Assembly: GCA_963788015.1 (NCBI GenBank)
Contig: CAWBEY010000001.1
Span: forward strand, 682,001 to 746,000
Source of the DNA: JBBRHH01 sp963788015
GTDB taxonomy: Bacteria; Planctomycetota; Phycisphaerae; Tepidisphaerales; Tepidisphaeraceae
Reading direction: 5' to 3'
DNA length: 64,000 nucleotides
Part shown: one piece after another, positions 1-11,116 of the stretch
Position numbering within the stretch: position 1 is the first letter of the stretch
Layout: each line of letters begins with the position of its first letter
The notes under the pieces: model-generated
The model's database searches: none
Seen by the model: the letters and a program-made list of their open reading frames with translations, nothing else
Told to the model about the DNA's origin: nothing
Made by a program: the position numbers and the translations under genes

Positions 1-430
1 CGGGGATTTTTTGCGATTGACCAGGAGTTGCGCTCGCGGTTCGAGGAGTTTCCATCCCTGACGGCTGACGACAAATTTACCCGCAGCCTCGCGAAGGCCG
101 ACGAGCGCCTGCGTGGCCGAGGGGGGGCACACCATTGTCTACATGCCGGGCACATTCAAAGATTTGCTGCGCGTCAAAACCCGGTGGACGTATGGCAACC
201 TTGAGCTCGCGGCCAAGCGGCCGGACTTGAACCTGAACGACGACACGCAGCACGACGGCGCGCTGCGGTTTGTGCTGCCCCGGCCACATCTTTGGATTCA
301 CATGCCGGTTTTCCTGTTTGTGTGGTGGAAAACCCGCCGCGAAGCCCGCCGCCGCTTTCGGCAAAATCGGCCGATGTGGGAAAGGGCCGAAAGCAGCCGC
401 AACGCGGATCAGCGTCTGACACAACCCTGA
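1..430 (+). CDS. Family-2 glycosyltransferase, C-terminal part (5' truncated, frameshifted)
   Basis: The reading frame is open from the window edge and encodes the end of a GT-A fold glycosyltransferase. An acidic TADDKF segment (about bases 61-78), where GT2 enzymes carry their ED/DD acceptor-site acid, follows a GGFFAID-like stretch. After it comes KTRWTYGNLELAAK, an R-x-R-W-like region of processive or polyprenyl-linked GT2s, then a hydrophobic segment (about 300-330) and a basic tail. The frame changes inside a run of seven G at about 119-126, so the first 120 bases are in frame 1 and the rest in frame 2. It probably transfers a sugar at the inner membrane. The next gene starts 50 bases downstream. 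The family call is reasonable; substrate and full length cannot be seen. Confidence 0.6.
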
Positions 431-480
431 GAGTTGCGTGAGCCGGTGCGATTCAATGGAGGCGGCATAAGATTGGCTGT

Positions 481-1323
481 ATGTTAGATAGTGTGAATCG
501 CCAGGCTCCATCGACCGCACTTAAACCGGAACCGGCACCGGCCGCGCCTGGAGGTTCGCCGCTGTCGGAACTGCGAAACGTGCAGAAGCGTTTTGGCCGG
601 CTGGCGGTGCTTAATGGCGTTTCTCTGCGCGTCGAGCCTGGCCAAAGCCTGGTAATTATCGGGGCAAGCGGCAGCGGCAAGAGCGTGATGCTCAAGCTGA
701 TGACCCGCCTGCTGATCCCGGACAAGGGCGAAGTTTCTTTCGATGGACAGCGCATTGATAACCTCCCCGAACCGCACCTGGCGGCCATCCGGAAGCGTTT
801 TGGGTTTCTCTTTCAGATGGGCGCGTTGTTTGATTCCGATTCGGTTTTTCAAAATATCGCTTATCCGCTGAGAGAACACACCCGTAAGTCGCAGGCGGAC
901 ATTCGGGATATTGTCGCCCACAAGCTGGCGCTGGTTGGATTGCCTGGTATTGAAAAGAAGCTGCCGGGCGAGCTTTCCGGCGGTCAGCGCAAACGCGTTG
1001 CCCTGGCGCGCGCCATCGCGCTCGACCCGGAGATTATTTTTTACGACGAGCCCACGACCGGCCTGGACCCCGTCCGATCGGACGTTATCAATGAAGTCAT
1101 CATCAAGCTGCAGCGCGAGCTTCATGTGACCAGCGTCGTCGTCACGCACGACATGACCAGCGCCTTCAAGATCGCCGACCGCATCGTCATGCTTCACAAG
1201 GGGAAGCTCATCATCGACGGCCCGCCCGACGCGATCCGCTCGTCGGACAATCCGCTGGTCCACCATTTCGTGACGGGCGAAGCCAGCGAAGAAGATCTGG
1301 CGGCGCTGAACGCCAAAGCATGA
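481..1323 (+). CDS. mlaF: ABC transporter ATP-binding protein, MlaF/Ttg2A type
   Basis: This 280-residue ABC ATPase is complete. Walker A is GASGSGKS (61-68), the Q-loop lies in FLFQMGALFDSD (109-120), the signature is LSGGQRKR (165-172), Walker B is IIFYDE (185-190) and the switch histidine is in VVTHDM (about 223). The Q-loop wording GALFDSDSVFQNI is typical of the Mla/Mkl subgroup, which powers phospholipid transport between inner and outer membranes with MlaE and MlaD. A non-conserved tail of about 30 residues precedes the ABC core. No mlaE or mlaD lies next to it: upstream is a glycosyltransferase and downstream a GT87-like protein, so its partners must be elsewhere. The start follows a GGAGG at a rather long distance (about 457-461). 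The subgroup assignment is inferred from motifs. Confidence 0.88.
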   Translation: MLDSVNRQAPSTALKPEPAPAAPGGSPLSELRNVQKRFGRLAVLNGVSLRVEPGQSLVIIGASGSGKSVMLKLMTRLLIPDKGEVSFDGQRIDNLPEPHLAAIRKRFGFLFQMGALFDSDSVFQNIAYPLREHTRKSQADIRDIVAHKLALVGLPGIEKKLPGELSGGQRKRVALARAIALDPEIIFYDEPTTGLDPVRSDVINEVIIKLQRELHVTSVVVTHDMTSAFKIADRIVMLHKGKLIIDGPPDAIRSSDNPLVHHFVTGEASEEDLAALNAKA

Positions 1324-1378
1324 GTTTCGTGCTCGCCTCCCTCTGGTCCAATATCTCCGCTACCATTCGCGACGCTTT

Positions 1379-2827
1379 ATGAAGGTCGTCCAACCCAAGG
1401 CATTATCCGAGAGTCCCGCCCCGGCCACAGCGCGCCGCGATTGGCCCGCATGGGTCGGACGAATGATCGCCGTGGTCCTGTTTACGACGGTCCTCATTTT
1501 CGGGGCGGTTGTCGAGCTGCGCTCTGCCTATTCGCAGCGCCGCATGACGGACCTGGACGTTTATCTCCGGGCTGCCTGGGCGGTTCGATCCGGGAATGAC
1601 ATCTACTCGTCGGTGGATGACAACGGCTGGCATTACGTTTATCCAGCCCTGGTCGCCATCACGCTCGTACCCTTCGCCGATCCGCCGCCCGGCGTTCGCC
1701 GCCCGCTTCATCGTGCCTTTCCCCGTTTCCGTCGGTTTCTGGTACGCCCTCAGCGTGGCATGTCTGGTTGTGTCGGTGCATTGCCTGGCTGGCGTGCTTG
1801 AGGAAGTTGCACCTGAGCGGATTCGTTTGCGCATGCGCACCCGCCGCATCTGGTGGGCCATGCGCGTGGGCCCATCGCTGATCTGCATCATGGCCATCGG
1901 GTCAAACCTCTCGCGCGGGCAGATCGACCTGCTTATCCTGGCACTGCTCACCGGCATGACCACCGCCGTCATGCGGCGTCAGTCGTGGCGCGCGGGGTTG
2001 TTCCTGGCGGGCGCGATATGCATCAAGGTGGTGCCGGCCTTTCTCCTGATCTATCCGCTTTGGCGCGGGAACTGGCGAATGCTGGGAGCTTGCGCGGCCG
2101 GGCTGTTCATAGGACTTCTGGTAATTCCCTCGGCCGTTTTCGGGCCCGCGAAAGCCTGGGATTACAACGTGCGCTTCGCGGATTTCGTTCTTCACCCGGG
2201 CGTCGATCATTCGGGTAAAAACGTGCTGAAGCAGGAGTTGATCGGCCTGTGGTCGACCGACAACCACTCCATCATGGCCGTTGTGCATCACATCCGCACC
2301 AGCGGCATCATGGCGCAAGCGACCGTCGCAACCGTCTAGTTCGACCCTCGCCATCCACTGGGGCGTCGGGGCGGCGCTTACGCTTGGGGCGTTGCTGGCC
2401 GCTGGTTTGCGGCCATACCCGCCCATGGCATCCATGCGTTTCGAGCATCACGTTCAGACGCTGCTGCTGGTCGGCGTTTTACTGTCCATCCTCCTGCTGA
2501 TCACGCCGGTGTGTCATCTTCAGCAGTTCATGTTGGCGCTACCGCTGGTAACGGCCTTGTGTCTTATTGCGCGAGAGATCGGCGCTGCGCTGGCCGGCAT
2601 GGCTTTGGATATTCCTGCTGGTGCTCTACATCATCGCCAACGCGATCACACACCTCCCCGGCACTTACCAATCGCGCCGCGCTCATGGACTGGTCGCGGA
2701 ACTTTCGCGCGCGTTCATGGCCACCCGTCTTTATGGGCTTGCCACGGCCGCGAATTTGATGCTGGTGATTCTGGGCATTATCGCCTTGCGGGCATGGCGG
2801 CCGCGCAAGTTATCACCCATCGACTGA
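1379..2827 (+). CDS. GT87-like (DUF2029) polyprenyl-phosphate-dependent glycosyltransferase, multiply frameshifted
   Basis: An integral membrane protein of about 480 residues is spread over three frames. The N-terminal part has one transmembrane segment followed by DLDVYLRAAWAVRSGNDIY, the D-x-D-x-Y-x-x-A-x-x-x-x-x-G-x-D-x-Y signature of DUF2029/GT87 enzymes, which add mannose or other sugars from polyprenyl-phosphate donors on the outer face of the membrane. Frame changes fall near 1685, 2325 and 2600. Many hydrophobic helices follow, with a conserved-looking QIDLLILALL and IKVVPAFLLIYPLWRGNW (both common in the family), then a basic C-terminus. It is convergent with the ferredoxin gene, ending 17 bases from it. 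The breaks look like sequence errors because each frame continues the same family. Confidence 0.75.
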
Positions 2828-2843
2828 GCCCTGCTGCCGATGT

Positions 2844-3494
2844 TCAAACTTCGCGGGCGGCCTTGGGAATGACCGAAATGCTCTTGGGATAAGTGGGGCA
2901 CGCCTGCTGACAGACCCCGCAGCCGATGCAGTTGAGCGGGATCACTTCGATGCCGCCGCTTTCACTTACCTTGATGGCGTCGGTTCCGATGGGGCATAGA
3001 TCGACGCAGGAACTGCATTCCTGGCCCTGTCGCCGCAGGCACTTGTCCTCGTGCCACACGGCCGTGCCCATGTTGATGTCCTCCCGCGCCGTCGGCACCA
3101 GCGCTCCGCTGGGGCAACTCTGCATGCAGTAGAGCCCATCACACGCCACGCAAGGCGACATCTCCGCATCAATATACGGCGCGCCTTCGCCGTTCATTCC
3201 CGTGCCGTCGAGTTGGATCGCGTGGACCGGGCAAACCCGCACGCACTCGCCGCAACGGCTGCACGTCTCTCGAAACCGGGTCTCTTCCACCGCGCCCGGC
3301 GGCCGAAGCCAGTAGACCGGCAACTGCACCTGACGCGGCGGCGGTGGGGGCGTCGCAACCTGATCGAGCTTATTAAACTCATGCAGCGCACGCTCGAGGG
3401 GCGCAATGGTGCGCGACAAGGGCTTAAGAAGCTCTCGAAACCCTTCGCGGAAAAACCTCCGGCGATTCACAATGCGATCGTTGTCGTTGGGCAT
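2844..3494 (-). CDS. NapG/MauM-like polyferredoxin with four Cys clusters
   Basis: A 216-residue iron-sulphur protein. Four cysteine groups are visible: CSRCGECVRVCP, CVACDGLYCMQSCP, CSSCVDLCP (a shortened group preceded by a Cys in DKCLRRQG) and CIGCGVCQQACP. This arrangement matches NapG/MauM/NapH-associated ferredoxins that pass electrons in periplasmic or membrane oxidoreductase chains. An RRRFFREGF stretch at residues 11-19 recalls a twin-arginine motif, but no hydrophobic core follows, so export is not supported. It is the last gene of the oligopeptide-transport operon, 46 bases after oppF, and faces the GT87 gene. Its partner oxidoreductase is not in the window; the link to peptide uptake is only positional. 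Confidence 0.85.
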   Translation of the reverse strand: MPNDNDRIVNRRRFFREGFRELLKPLSRTIAPLERALHEFNKLDQVATPPPPPRQVQLPVYWLRPPGAVEETRFRETCSRCGECVRVCPVHAIQLDGTGMNGEGAPYIDAEMSPCVACDGLYCMQSCPSGALVPTAREDINMGTAVWHEDKCLRRQGQECSSCVDLCPIGTDAIKVSESGGIEVIPLNCIGCGVCQQACPTYPKSISVIPKAAREV

Positions 3495-3540
3495 GAAAAA
3501 GTCGTTTCGGGCTAGACTATTGGCCGGGCTGCATCAGGGG

Positions 3541-4673
3541 TCACTTGGTTACCCAGCACGCCGCCACATGGCCGGGCTCGCCCTGTTTCTGCTCCAGGGG
3601 CGGCGCCTGCTCCTGGCACTTGCGTAAAATTCGGACGCGCTCGCCACTGCTTTGAATCTCCACCGTATCGGCCGCATTGGCGTCTTTGGCCGTCTGCCGC
3701 GTCAGCGGGCAGCGCGGATGAAACGCGCATCCCGTTGGCGGATTGGATGGCGAGGGCACTTCTCCCTTTAACATGATACGCGTGCGCTTGGGCCGGGGAT
3801 CGGGCTCAGGCACCGCGCTTAGCAATGCGATGGTGTAGGGATGCTTTGGATTGGAATACAGATCACCGGCCGACGCCTTCTCGACGATGCGGCCCAGGTA
3901 CATCACGGCCACCTCGTCGGAAAAATGCTCCACCACCGCCAGATTGTGCGCGATGAACAGGTAAGCGATTTTTCGCTCCTGCTGGAGATCGTTGAGCAAA
4001 TTGAGGATCTGCGATTGGATCGACACGTCCAGCGCCGACACCGGCTCATCGCAGACGATAAAGTCGGGAGATAGAGCCAGAGCGCGGGCGATGCCGATGC
4101 GCTGGCGCTGGCCGCCGGAAAATTCGTGCGGATAGCGGCGGGCGAACGATGGATCGAGGCCCACGCGCTCCAGCAGCGACGCCACCATCTCATTTTTCGC
4201 CGCCCCTTTGGCGATGCCATGCACCTGGATCGGCTCGCCGATGATGTTGCCGATGTTCATGCGCGGGTTCAGGCTGAGACCGGATCTTGAAAGATGATCT
4301 GCATGTGCTTGCGGAGTGACCGCAATTCGCCGCCGTTAATCTGGAAGAGATCGCGGCCCCGGTACTGCACCTCGCCGCTGGTGGCCGGGATCAGCCGCAG
4401 GATGGTGCGGCCGACGGTGGTCTTGCCGCAGCCGGATTCGCCTACCAGCCCCAGCGTCTTGCCTTCCTGCACGTCAAAGCTTACCCCATCGACCGCCTTC
4501 ACATGGCCGGCCACGCGGGAGAAGACGCCGCGTCGGATGGGGAACCAGGTGCGCAGGTCGCGCACTGCGCAGCAGCGGTGATGATTGAGGCCCGCGGTCG
4601 CTGCCGATGTAGTCGAGGACGGCCGAGCCTGAAGCGGGCGATTGGCCGGGGGATGATGATCCAACGGGCTGGC

Positions 4674-4677
<4 letters not shown>
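3541..4677 (-). CDS. oppF: Oligopeptide ABC transporter ATP-binding protein OppF (frameshifted)
   Basis: This is the second ATPase of the operon. Starting at 4677, its ATG overlaps the oppD stop (ATGA). A serine- and proline-rich leader is followed, after a frame change near 4540-4560, by VRDLRTWFPIRRGVFSR, the usual start of OppF/DppF. Walker A is GESGCGKTT, the signature is FSGGQRQR, Walker B is FIVCDEP and the H-loop lies in FIAHNL. A second frame change near 4262-4275 falls in the DP(V)-S-LNPR region after the Q-loop. The C-terminal oligopeptide extension is present with the CAFHPRCP cysteines common to this subfamily. It pairs with OppD to power the three permease sets upstream in the operon. 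Confidence 0.88.
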
Positions 4678-5836
<1,159 letters not shown>

Positions 5837-5837
5837 T

Positions 5838-6779
5838 TTAATCCATGCCGCGCAGCCGAGGGTCGAGTGCATCGCGCAGGGCATCACCGAGGATATTCAA
5901 TGCCAGGCAGAGGATGGCGATGGCGACAGTCGCCGCCACCACCTGCCACCAGACGCCCTTGAGCAATTCCAGCTTGGCGTCGTCTATCATACGTCCCCAG
6001 GACGGTTTGCTGCTGATCCCAAGGCCCAGAAACGTCAGCGCCACTTCGGCCTGCACATACGCAATGGCGCCCAGGGTGAAGTTGATGATCACGATATGAA
6101 CGGTATTGGGCAGAATGTGCCGCAGGAGGATGCGGCCGTTGCCCATGCCGGCCGCCCGCGCTGCCTGCACGTAGTCGCGATCGCGGTGCTTTAACACCTC
6201 GCCGCGCATTAAGCGGCACAGGCCTACCCAATCGGTAAAGCCCAGAGCGAGTATCACAAGCCATAGCTCTGGGACGGGATGTCCGAAAATCGTCACGCCG
6301 CGCAACACGTACACCAGTGCCAATACCAGCAGGATCCACGGGACCGAGCTTACCGTCGTAAACAGCCAGGTCACCGCCACGTCAACCCAGCCGCCAAAAA
6401 AGCCGGACAAGATTCCAAGCGTTACTCCCAGCGTAATGGTGATGAGCGATGCGATGACGGCAATTTCCATCGCGATGCGCGTTCCGTAGATGACGCGCCA
6501 GAATACCGAGCGGCCCTGAATATCAGTGCCCAGCCACAAGTTGGCCGAGGACAGGCTGGGCGCTTGATAGCTGTCGGCGTAGCTGTGCTGAATGCGATCT
6601 TCCAGAAGTGGCGTCAGGCTCACTAGCCCGCACGCAATGTAGACTGCCACGACCACAAGGCATATGCGTGTTACCCGGCCGCGCGCCATGCGCGTCCAGG
6701 CGTCGCGCCATACCGAACGGGCCGGCTGGCTTTCCACCTCTTGCGGCGGCGTCAGGTTGGTGGTGCTCAGGCTGCTCAT
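5838..6779 (-). CDS. oppC: Oligopeptide ABC transporter permease, OppC type (set 3)
   Basis: A 313-residue inner-membrane permease with an N-terminal cytoplasmic tail, a first transmembrane segment, an extracytoplasmic loop carrying the LGTDIQGRSVFWRVIYG motif of OppC/DppC, and five further helices. The EAA coupling region (DYVQAARAAGMGNGRILLRHILPN) sits before the last two helices, as expected for docking to OppD/OppF. It ends with the common LNILGDALRDALDPRLRG motif. Its start overlaps the stop of the preceding OppB-type gene (ATGA), indicating translational coupling, and it directly precedes oppD. Confidence 0.92.
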   Translation of the reverse strand: MSSLSTTNLTPPQEVESQPARSVWRDAWTRMARGRVTRICLVVVAVYIACGLVSLTPLLEDRIQHSYADSYQAPSLSSANLWLGTDIQGRSVFWRVIYGTRIAMEIAVIASLITITLGVTLGILSGFFGGWVDVAVTWLFTTVSSVPWILLVLALVYVLRGVTIFGHPVPELWLVILALGFTDWVGLCRLMRGEVLKHRDRDYVQAARAAGMGNGRILLRHILPNTVHIVIINFTLGAIAYVQAEVALTFLGLGISSKPSWGRMIDDAKLELLKGVWWQVVAATVAIAILCLALNILGDALRDALDPRLRGMD

Positions 6780-8047
6780 CGCAAAGCGATCCTTGGGTCT
6801 GCAATCGTATACAGGATGTCATTCACCAGAAGGGCCACGCAGTAGGCGATGCTGATGATGTAGGTAATGGCCATGACCACCGATCGGTCCTGCGCGAAGA
6901 TCGATTGCACCAGCAAGCCGCCCAGCCCGGGGATCTGGAAAATCGCCTCCAGGATCAGCGCGCCAAAGACCAGAAACGGCAGTGCCGTCACTGTGTTGGT
7001 GATCACCGGAATCATCACGTTTCGCAAGACGTGCGTGAAGAGCACCCGCCCGCGCAAGGCGCCTTTGGCGCGGGCGGTGCGGATGTAATCCGCGTTGATC
7101 TCGTCCAGCGCCACGGTGCGATAAAAGCGCGCCCCGCCGCCCACTTCCACGATCACCATCGCCAGGATAGGCAGGGCGGCGAATTGCCACGCATAAATCC
7201 CCGTGCTCCACCCCGCGACGGGAAAGACCTGCAGGCGCTCACCCATCCAGTATTGCAGCAGCAGGTAGACGCTGATCGTCGGCACGCTGAGTGTCAGGAC
7301 GGTTGCCACCGTCACCGCATAGTCGATCCCCTTTCCCCGGCTGGCCGCGACGTACAGTGCAATGACCAACTGCAGGCCAATCGCGATCAAGAACGCGGGC
7401 AACTGCACAGCCAGCGAGATCGGCCCCTTGGTTGCGATCAACGACCAGACGGTTTGCTGGGTCCGCATCGACTTTTGAAATCGGAACAAGAGCAGGTCGA
7501 AAAACTGTGAATCAAAAAACATGGCCGCCCGCGCCTTGCCGCCGGCAGGCAAAACATGTCCTCCGGGTCGCGTCGTCAGACGCGCTTCGGCCGACGCATC
7601 CGCCTCGACAAGCACTGCGCTGGCCGGGCCTGTCGACGGCTGAGACTGAGGGATCAGGATGACCATGCCGGGCGGCACCGACACCCGAAACACGTTGGCC
7701 GAATCCACCGCCTTCACAGAATAAGTCGCGTTGAGGTCTGCTGGCGATACCCCGGAAAGCCGCACCTCCTGCCCCTCCGCCAGGCCATGCCTGAGGTCTG
7801 TTTCGATCCGCAGCTCGTTGTCCTTCGCGAGGATCGACACCACCTCGGGCCCAAGGTTGATCCACCGTGGCTTGTCGATACCCATCTGGGTCCGAATCGC
7901 CGCCAGCGTCGCCGGCGACGGGTTCTTTCCGGCATAGGCGCGGGCGGGGTCGCTTGCCACAAGCGCGAACAGAATGAATGTGAGCACCACGATGCCCAGC
8001 ACCGTTGGAATCGTCAGAAGTGTGCGTCGAATGATGTATGCCCACAT
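6776..8047 (-). CDS. oppB: Oligopeptide ABC transporter permease, OppB type, with a large extracytoplasmic insert (set 3)
   Basis: At 423 residues this is about 100 longer than a usual OppB (near 310). The first helix (about 9-31) and the AxxxAxxxRxxMGID region are normal. Residues about 65-185 then form an insert not seen in the other two OppB proteins of this operon. Part of it, about 84-125, reads RHGLAEGQEVRLSGV...LNATYSVKAV...FRVSVP, a beta-rich motif that resembles FCCH-like modules of phage and surface proteins. The remaining five helices, the EAA loop (ADYIRTARAKGALRGRV) and the DPRIALR end are standard. It overlaps the following oppC by four bases. Confidence 0.88.
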   Translation of the reverse strand: MWAYIIRRTLLTIPTVLGIVVLTFILFALVASDPARAYAGKNPSPATLAAIRTQMGIDKPRWINLGPEVVSILAKDNELRIETDLRHGLAEGQEVRLSGVSPADLNATYSVKAVDSANVFRVSVPPGMVILIPQSQPSTGPASAVLVEADASAEARLTTRPGGHVLPAGGKARAAMFFDSQFFDLLLFRFQKSMRTQQTVWSLIATKGPISLAVQLPAFLIAIGLQLVIALYVAASRGKGIDYAVTVATVLTLSVPTISVYLLLQYWMGERLQVFPVAGWSTGIYAWQFAALPILAMVIVEVGGGARFYRTVALDEINADYIRTARAKGALRGRVLFTHVLRNVMIPVITNTVTALPFLVFGALILEAIFQIPGLGGLLVQSIFAQDRSVVMAITYIISIAYCVALLVNDILYTIADPRIALR

Positions 8048-8075
8048 AGGTTTGCCCGATCACGCGTGATTCGGC

Positions 8076-9873
8076 TCAGTGCTGACGCCGCTGCATCCGC
8101 CCCCGCTCCTGAAAATCCACCGTATAAAACTGGCGAAACCCCGAACCGTAATCCATCGCGTGAATGTTCTGAACCCATTTCCATCGCAGCAGGAAGATCT
8201 GCGGATAGAAACTGTCGATCCACACACAGTCTTCATTCACGATCGATACCAGATTCTTGTAAAGCTTCAGCCGCTCGGGTGAACGCTCCATCTTTGTCGC
8301 CCGCTCGTAGATCGCGTCGTATTCCGGATTGATGTAGGCGCATGAATTGATCCCACCGTCCGGTGCGAACTTGCCGTAAAAAAGCTGCAAGAACGTCTGT
8401 TCGTCGGGATAATCCGGGAGCCAGCCGAAGGCAAAAATCTGCACCTTCCGCCCGTCCACCAGTTCCTGAAACCGTGCGTACGTGTTGTATTCCGCCTGCA
8501 CTTCCAGCCCAATCTGCTTCATCTGGCTGACGAAGAATTCGGCCTCCTGCCGGACGTCCGTGCTGGTATCGGGCATGAAGACCGACAGCACGGGAATCGG
8601 CCCGCCATGGATCGCCTCGGCCTCCTTCATTTTTGCCCGCGCCGCGTCCAGGTTGAACTGGCAGTATGGATTCACGTACGTCGGGTCATAACAGTCGAAG
8701 GTGGGCGGGATCGGCCCATTGGCCGCGATGCCCCGACCGTTCTGGTAGACGCGAATGAATTTCTCCCGGTCAAACGCCATCGACATCGCCTGGCGCAGCG
8801 GCTTGTTCTTCCCCACGACCGGGTCGGTCATGTTGAAGCCGTAATAATAGACGGAGGGCTCGGGATCGACGTCGAGCTCAAAGCCGCGCGCCGCCATGGC
8901 CGGCTGAAGCTTGTGCGTCTCGGGATCGACAACCTCGTTGAAGGCTTCCTTGGGAATCGCCCCGTAATCCAGAAAACCGCGCTGCAGAAAATACCAGCGC
9001 GGCATCGGCTCATTGTAGTACTCGTACTGGATCTTCTGGATGTGGGGTACGCGGTCGCTTGCAGCGACGGTTGTTCCGCCGTTGACGTCGGGCCGACCGC
9101 GATAAGACGGGTTGGCCTTGAAGCGGATCCGCTGCTCCGCGATATATTCCTCCATTGCAAAAGGCCCGGTCCCCACCGGCTTTTCCTTAAAATCCTCGCC
9201 GTAGGTTTCCACGGCCTTGCGCGAAACGATCCCGCCCCCCAGGTACGCCAGCAGATATTGGAACTGCGGGTTTTTCTCCACCAGCTTGATCTGCACCGTG
9301 TAGTCGTCCAGCGCCACAAGCCCCTCCACCGGTCGTTCGTAGTCAATCTTCTGGCTGGCGCTTTTGGTCTTCTGCGTATACTCATTCCACTCGTCGATTC
9401 CGGCCACCTTGCCTTGGAACATGGTCGAGAAATTCGGGCTGGCCACCGCGAAATCGCCGATGCGCTTGAACGAATAAACCACGTCCGCCGCCTTCATCTC
9501 CGGCCCCACCCCCCCCTCAAAGGCCTTTCCCCACGGATCGTAGAAATGCACGCCCTTGCGCAGGCTTGATCCTGTAGGTCAGGCCGTCGTCTGAGATTTT
9601 TGGCATTTCCTCTGCCAGTTGCGGATAAAGCTCATAAGGTTCCCGCTTGCCGTACTCATAGTTGAGGAGGCACTCATAAACGTTGCCAATGATTCCCGCC
9701 GCCTCCACATCGTTAACGATGGCCGGATCCAGAGACTTGATTTGAGAGACAAAAGCGGTGTAGAGGGTGTCGGGATCACGAGGCGGCTTGACCGTGAAAG
9801 ACAGCCCAATTCCCGCGACCATCAGCACGATTGCCGCGAGATAACCGAAGAAAATCCACTTGGTGATTCGCAT
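8076..9873 (-). CDS. oppA: Extracellular solute-binding protein, family 5 (OppA-like), set 3, frameshifted
   Basis: A binding protein of about 598 residues. I place the start at 9873 (MRITKWIFFGYLAAIVL), which gives an N-terminal membrane anchor. TLYTAFVSQIKSLDPAIVND follows, the entry segment of SBP family 5. The single break is near 9560, where one extra C splits YRIK from LRKGVHFYDPWG. Later hallmarks are AADVVYSFKR, VGTGPFAMEEY, NKPLRQAMSMAFDRE and the C-terminal WLPDYPDEQTFLQLFYG and WIDSFYPQ. It delivers peptides or similar oligomers to the permeases that follow it. A 70-base gap separates it from set 2 and 28 bases from its own OppB. Confidence 0.88.
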
Positions 9874-9943
9874 GAGTTGATTGGCGCCTCGATGGCCGCC
9901 GAATACTAGCCCCGATGCCCGCGGCTTGAAAGCGAGCGGCCCA

Positions 9944-11116
9944 TCACCGCCCACTTTGCATCTTCGGGTCCATTGCATCCCGCAGGCCGTCGCCCACCAG
10001 ATTGAATCCCATCACCGCGGCGAAGATGAACAGACCCGGCCAGAGGATCCAAGGATGTTGTTGAAGCTCAACGAGGTCCATCGCCTTTTGCAGCATGTTT
10101 CCCCACGATGCCGTTGGCTCGGTGATGCCCAGCCCCAGCACGCTCAGAGCCGACTCGCCGATGATGTAGCCGGGAATGGCCAGCGTAATGGCGACGACCA
10201 CATATCCCGTCGTCGCCGGCAGGATATGGCGGAAAATGATTCGCCCGCTCGACATCCCCAGCGCCCGCGCCGCGTCGACATACGGCATCTCACGCACGGA
10301 AAGAATCATGCCGCGAATCACCCGCGCCAACCCCGCCCAGCCAACAAATGCCAGGATGAAGACCACCGCGAAATAGACTTTTACCGAGTCCATGTTGGCG
10401 GGGAAAATGAAGCGCAGCATCAGCAGCAGGTAAAAGCCGGGCAGCAGCATCACCATCTCGCACAGGCGCTGCAGGAGGTTGTCGGTCATGCCGCCGAAGT
10501 ATCCGCTGGTGCCGCCGACCATCAAGCCAATCACCAGAACGATAGACGCCCCGACCAGGCCAATGGTCATGCTGATGCGCGAGCCATAGCAAATCCGGCT
10601 GAAGACGTCCCGGCCGGAGATGTCCGCGCCCATCAGGTAGATGCGCGAGTAGGTTGGCACCCCCGGGTCGGGGTTGGGCACGGGGTCTACGCCGAACAGG
10701 TGCGTGCGTACGTTGAATAGTCCAAACAGCTTCCACGGATCACCGGCAACGAAGAACCGTACGTAACAACGCTTCGACTCATCCGGCCGAACCACCAGGT
10801 TCAGGTCTTCGTCAAACTCCACTTTGATCGGGTTGATGAACGGCCGCCATGATCGTCCGTTGGCATCGGAGAAGCGGATCGGGGTGGGCCTAGCCCACAA
10901 CAGATCGCGGATCTGATCGTCATAGTCGTAAGGCGCGACAAAGCCGGCGAAGATTGCCAGCAGGTACAACACGATGAGCAGCCCGAGGCCGACCATGCCG
11001 GGCCGATGCCGACGAAACGCGCGCCACGACAGGCGCAGCGGGCTCTCGCGCACGTCCTGTTGTTCCTCGGCCGGCTGCATCTCCTGCGGGATTTGCTCGA
11101 TCAGCACTTCAGGCAT
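9944..11116 (-). CDS. oppC: Oligopeptide ABC transporter permease, OppC type, with a long first extracytoplasmic loop (set 2)
   Basis: A 390-residue OppC-type permease, about 80 residues longer than the family norm. The extra length lies between the first helix (about 38-60) and the LMGADISGRDVFSRICYG motif. It includes WARPTPIRFSDANGRSWRPF and NPIKVEFDEDLNLVVRPDES, a soluble stretch facing the outside. The rest is standard: five helices, the EAA region (MPYVDAARALGMSSGRI) and the GDGLRDAMDPKM end. It overlaps the preceding OppB gene by eight bases. Longer loops of this kind may contact the cognate binding protein; that is inference. Confidence 0.9.
   Translation of the reverse strand: MPEVLIEQIPQEMQPAEEQQDVRESPLRLSWRAFRRHRPGMVGLGLLIVLYLLAIFAGFVAPYDYDDQIRDLLWARPTPIRFSDANGRSWRPFINPIKVEFDEDLNLVVRPDESKRCYVRFFVAGDPWKLFGLFNVRTHLFGVDPVPNPDPGVPTYSRIYLMGADISGRDVFSRICYGSRISMTIGLVGASIVLVIGLMVGGTSGYFGGMTDNLLQRLCEMVMLLPGFYLLLMLRFIFPANMDSVKVYFAVVFILAFVGWAGLARVIRGMILSVREMPYVDAARALGMSSGRIIFRHILPATTGYVVVAITLAIPGYIIGESALSVLGLGITEPTASWGNMLQKAMDLVELQQHPWILWPGLFIFAAVMGFNLVGDGLRDAMDPKMQSGR

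Noticed and set aside
484..1266. A 260-residue minus-strand open frame opposite the MlaF-like ATPase
   Set aside because: The plus-strand frame has all ABC motifs; the antisense protein is low-complexity and matches nothing recognisable.
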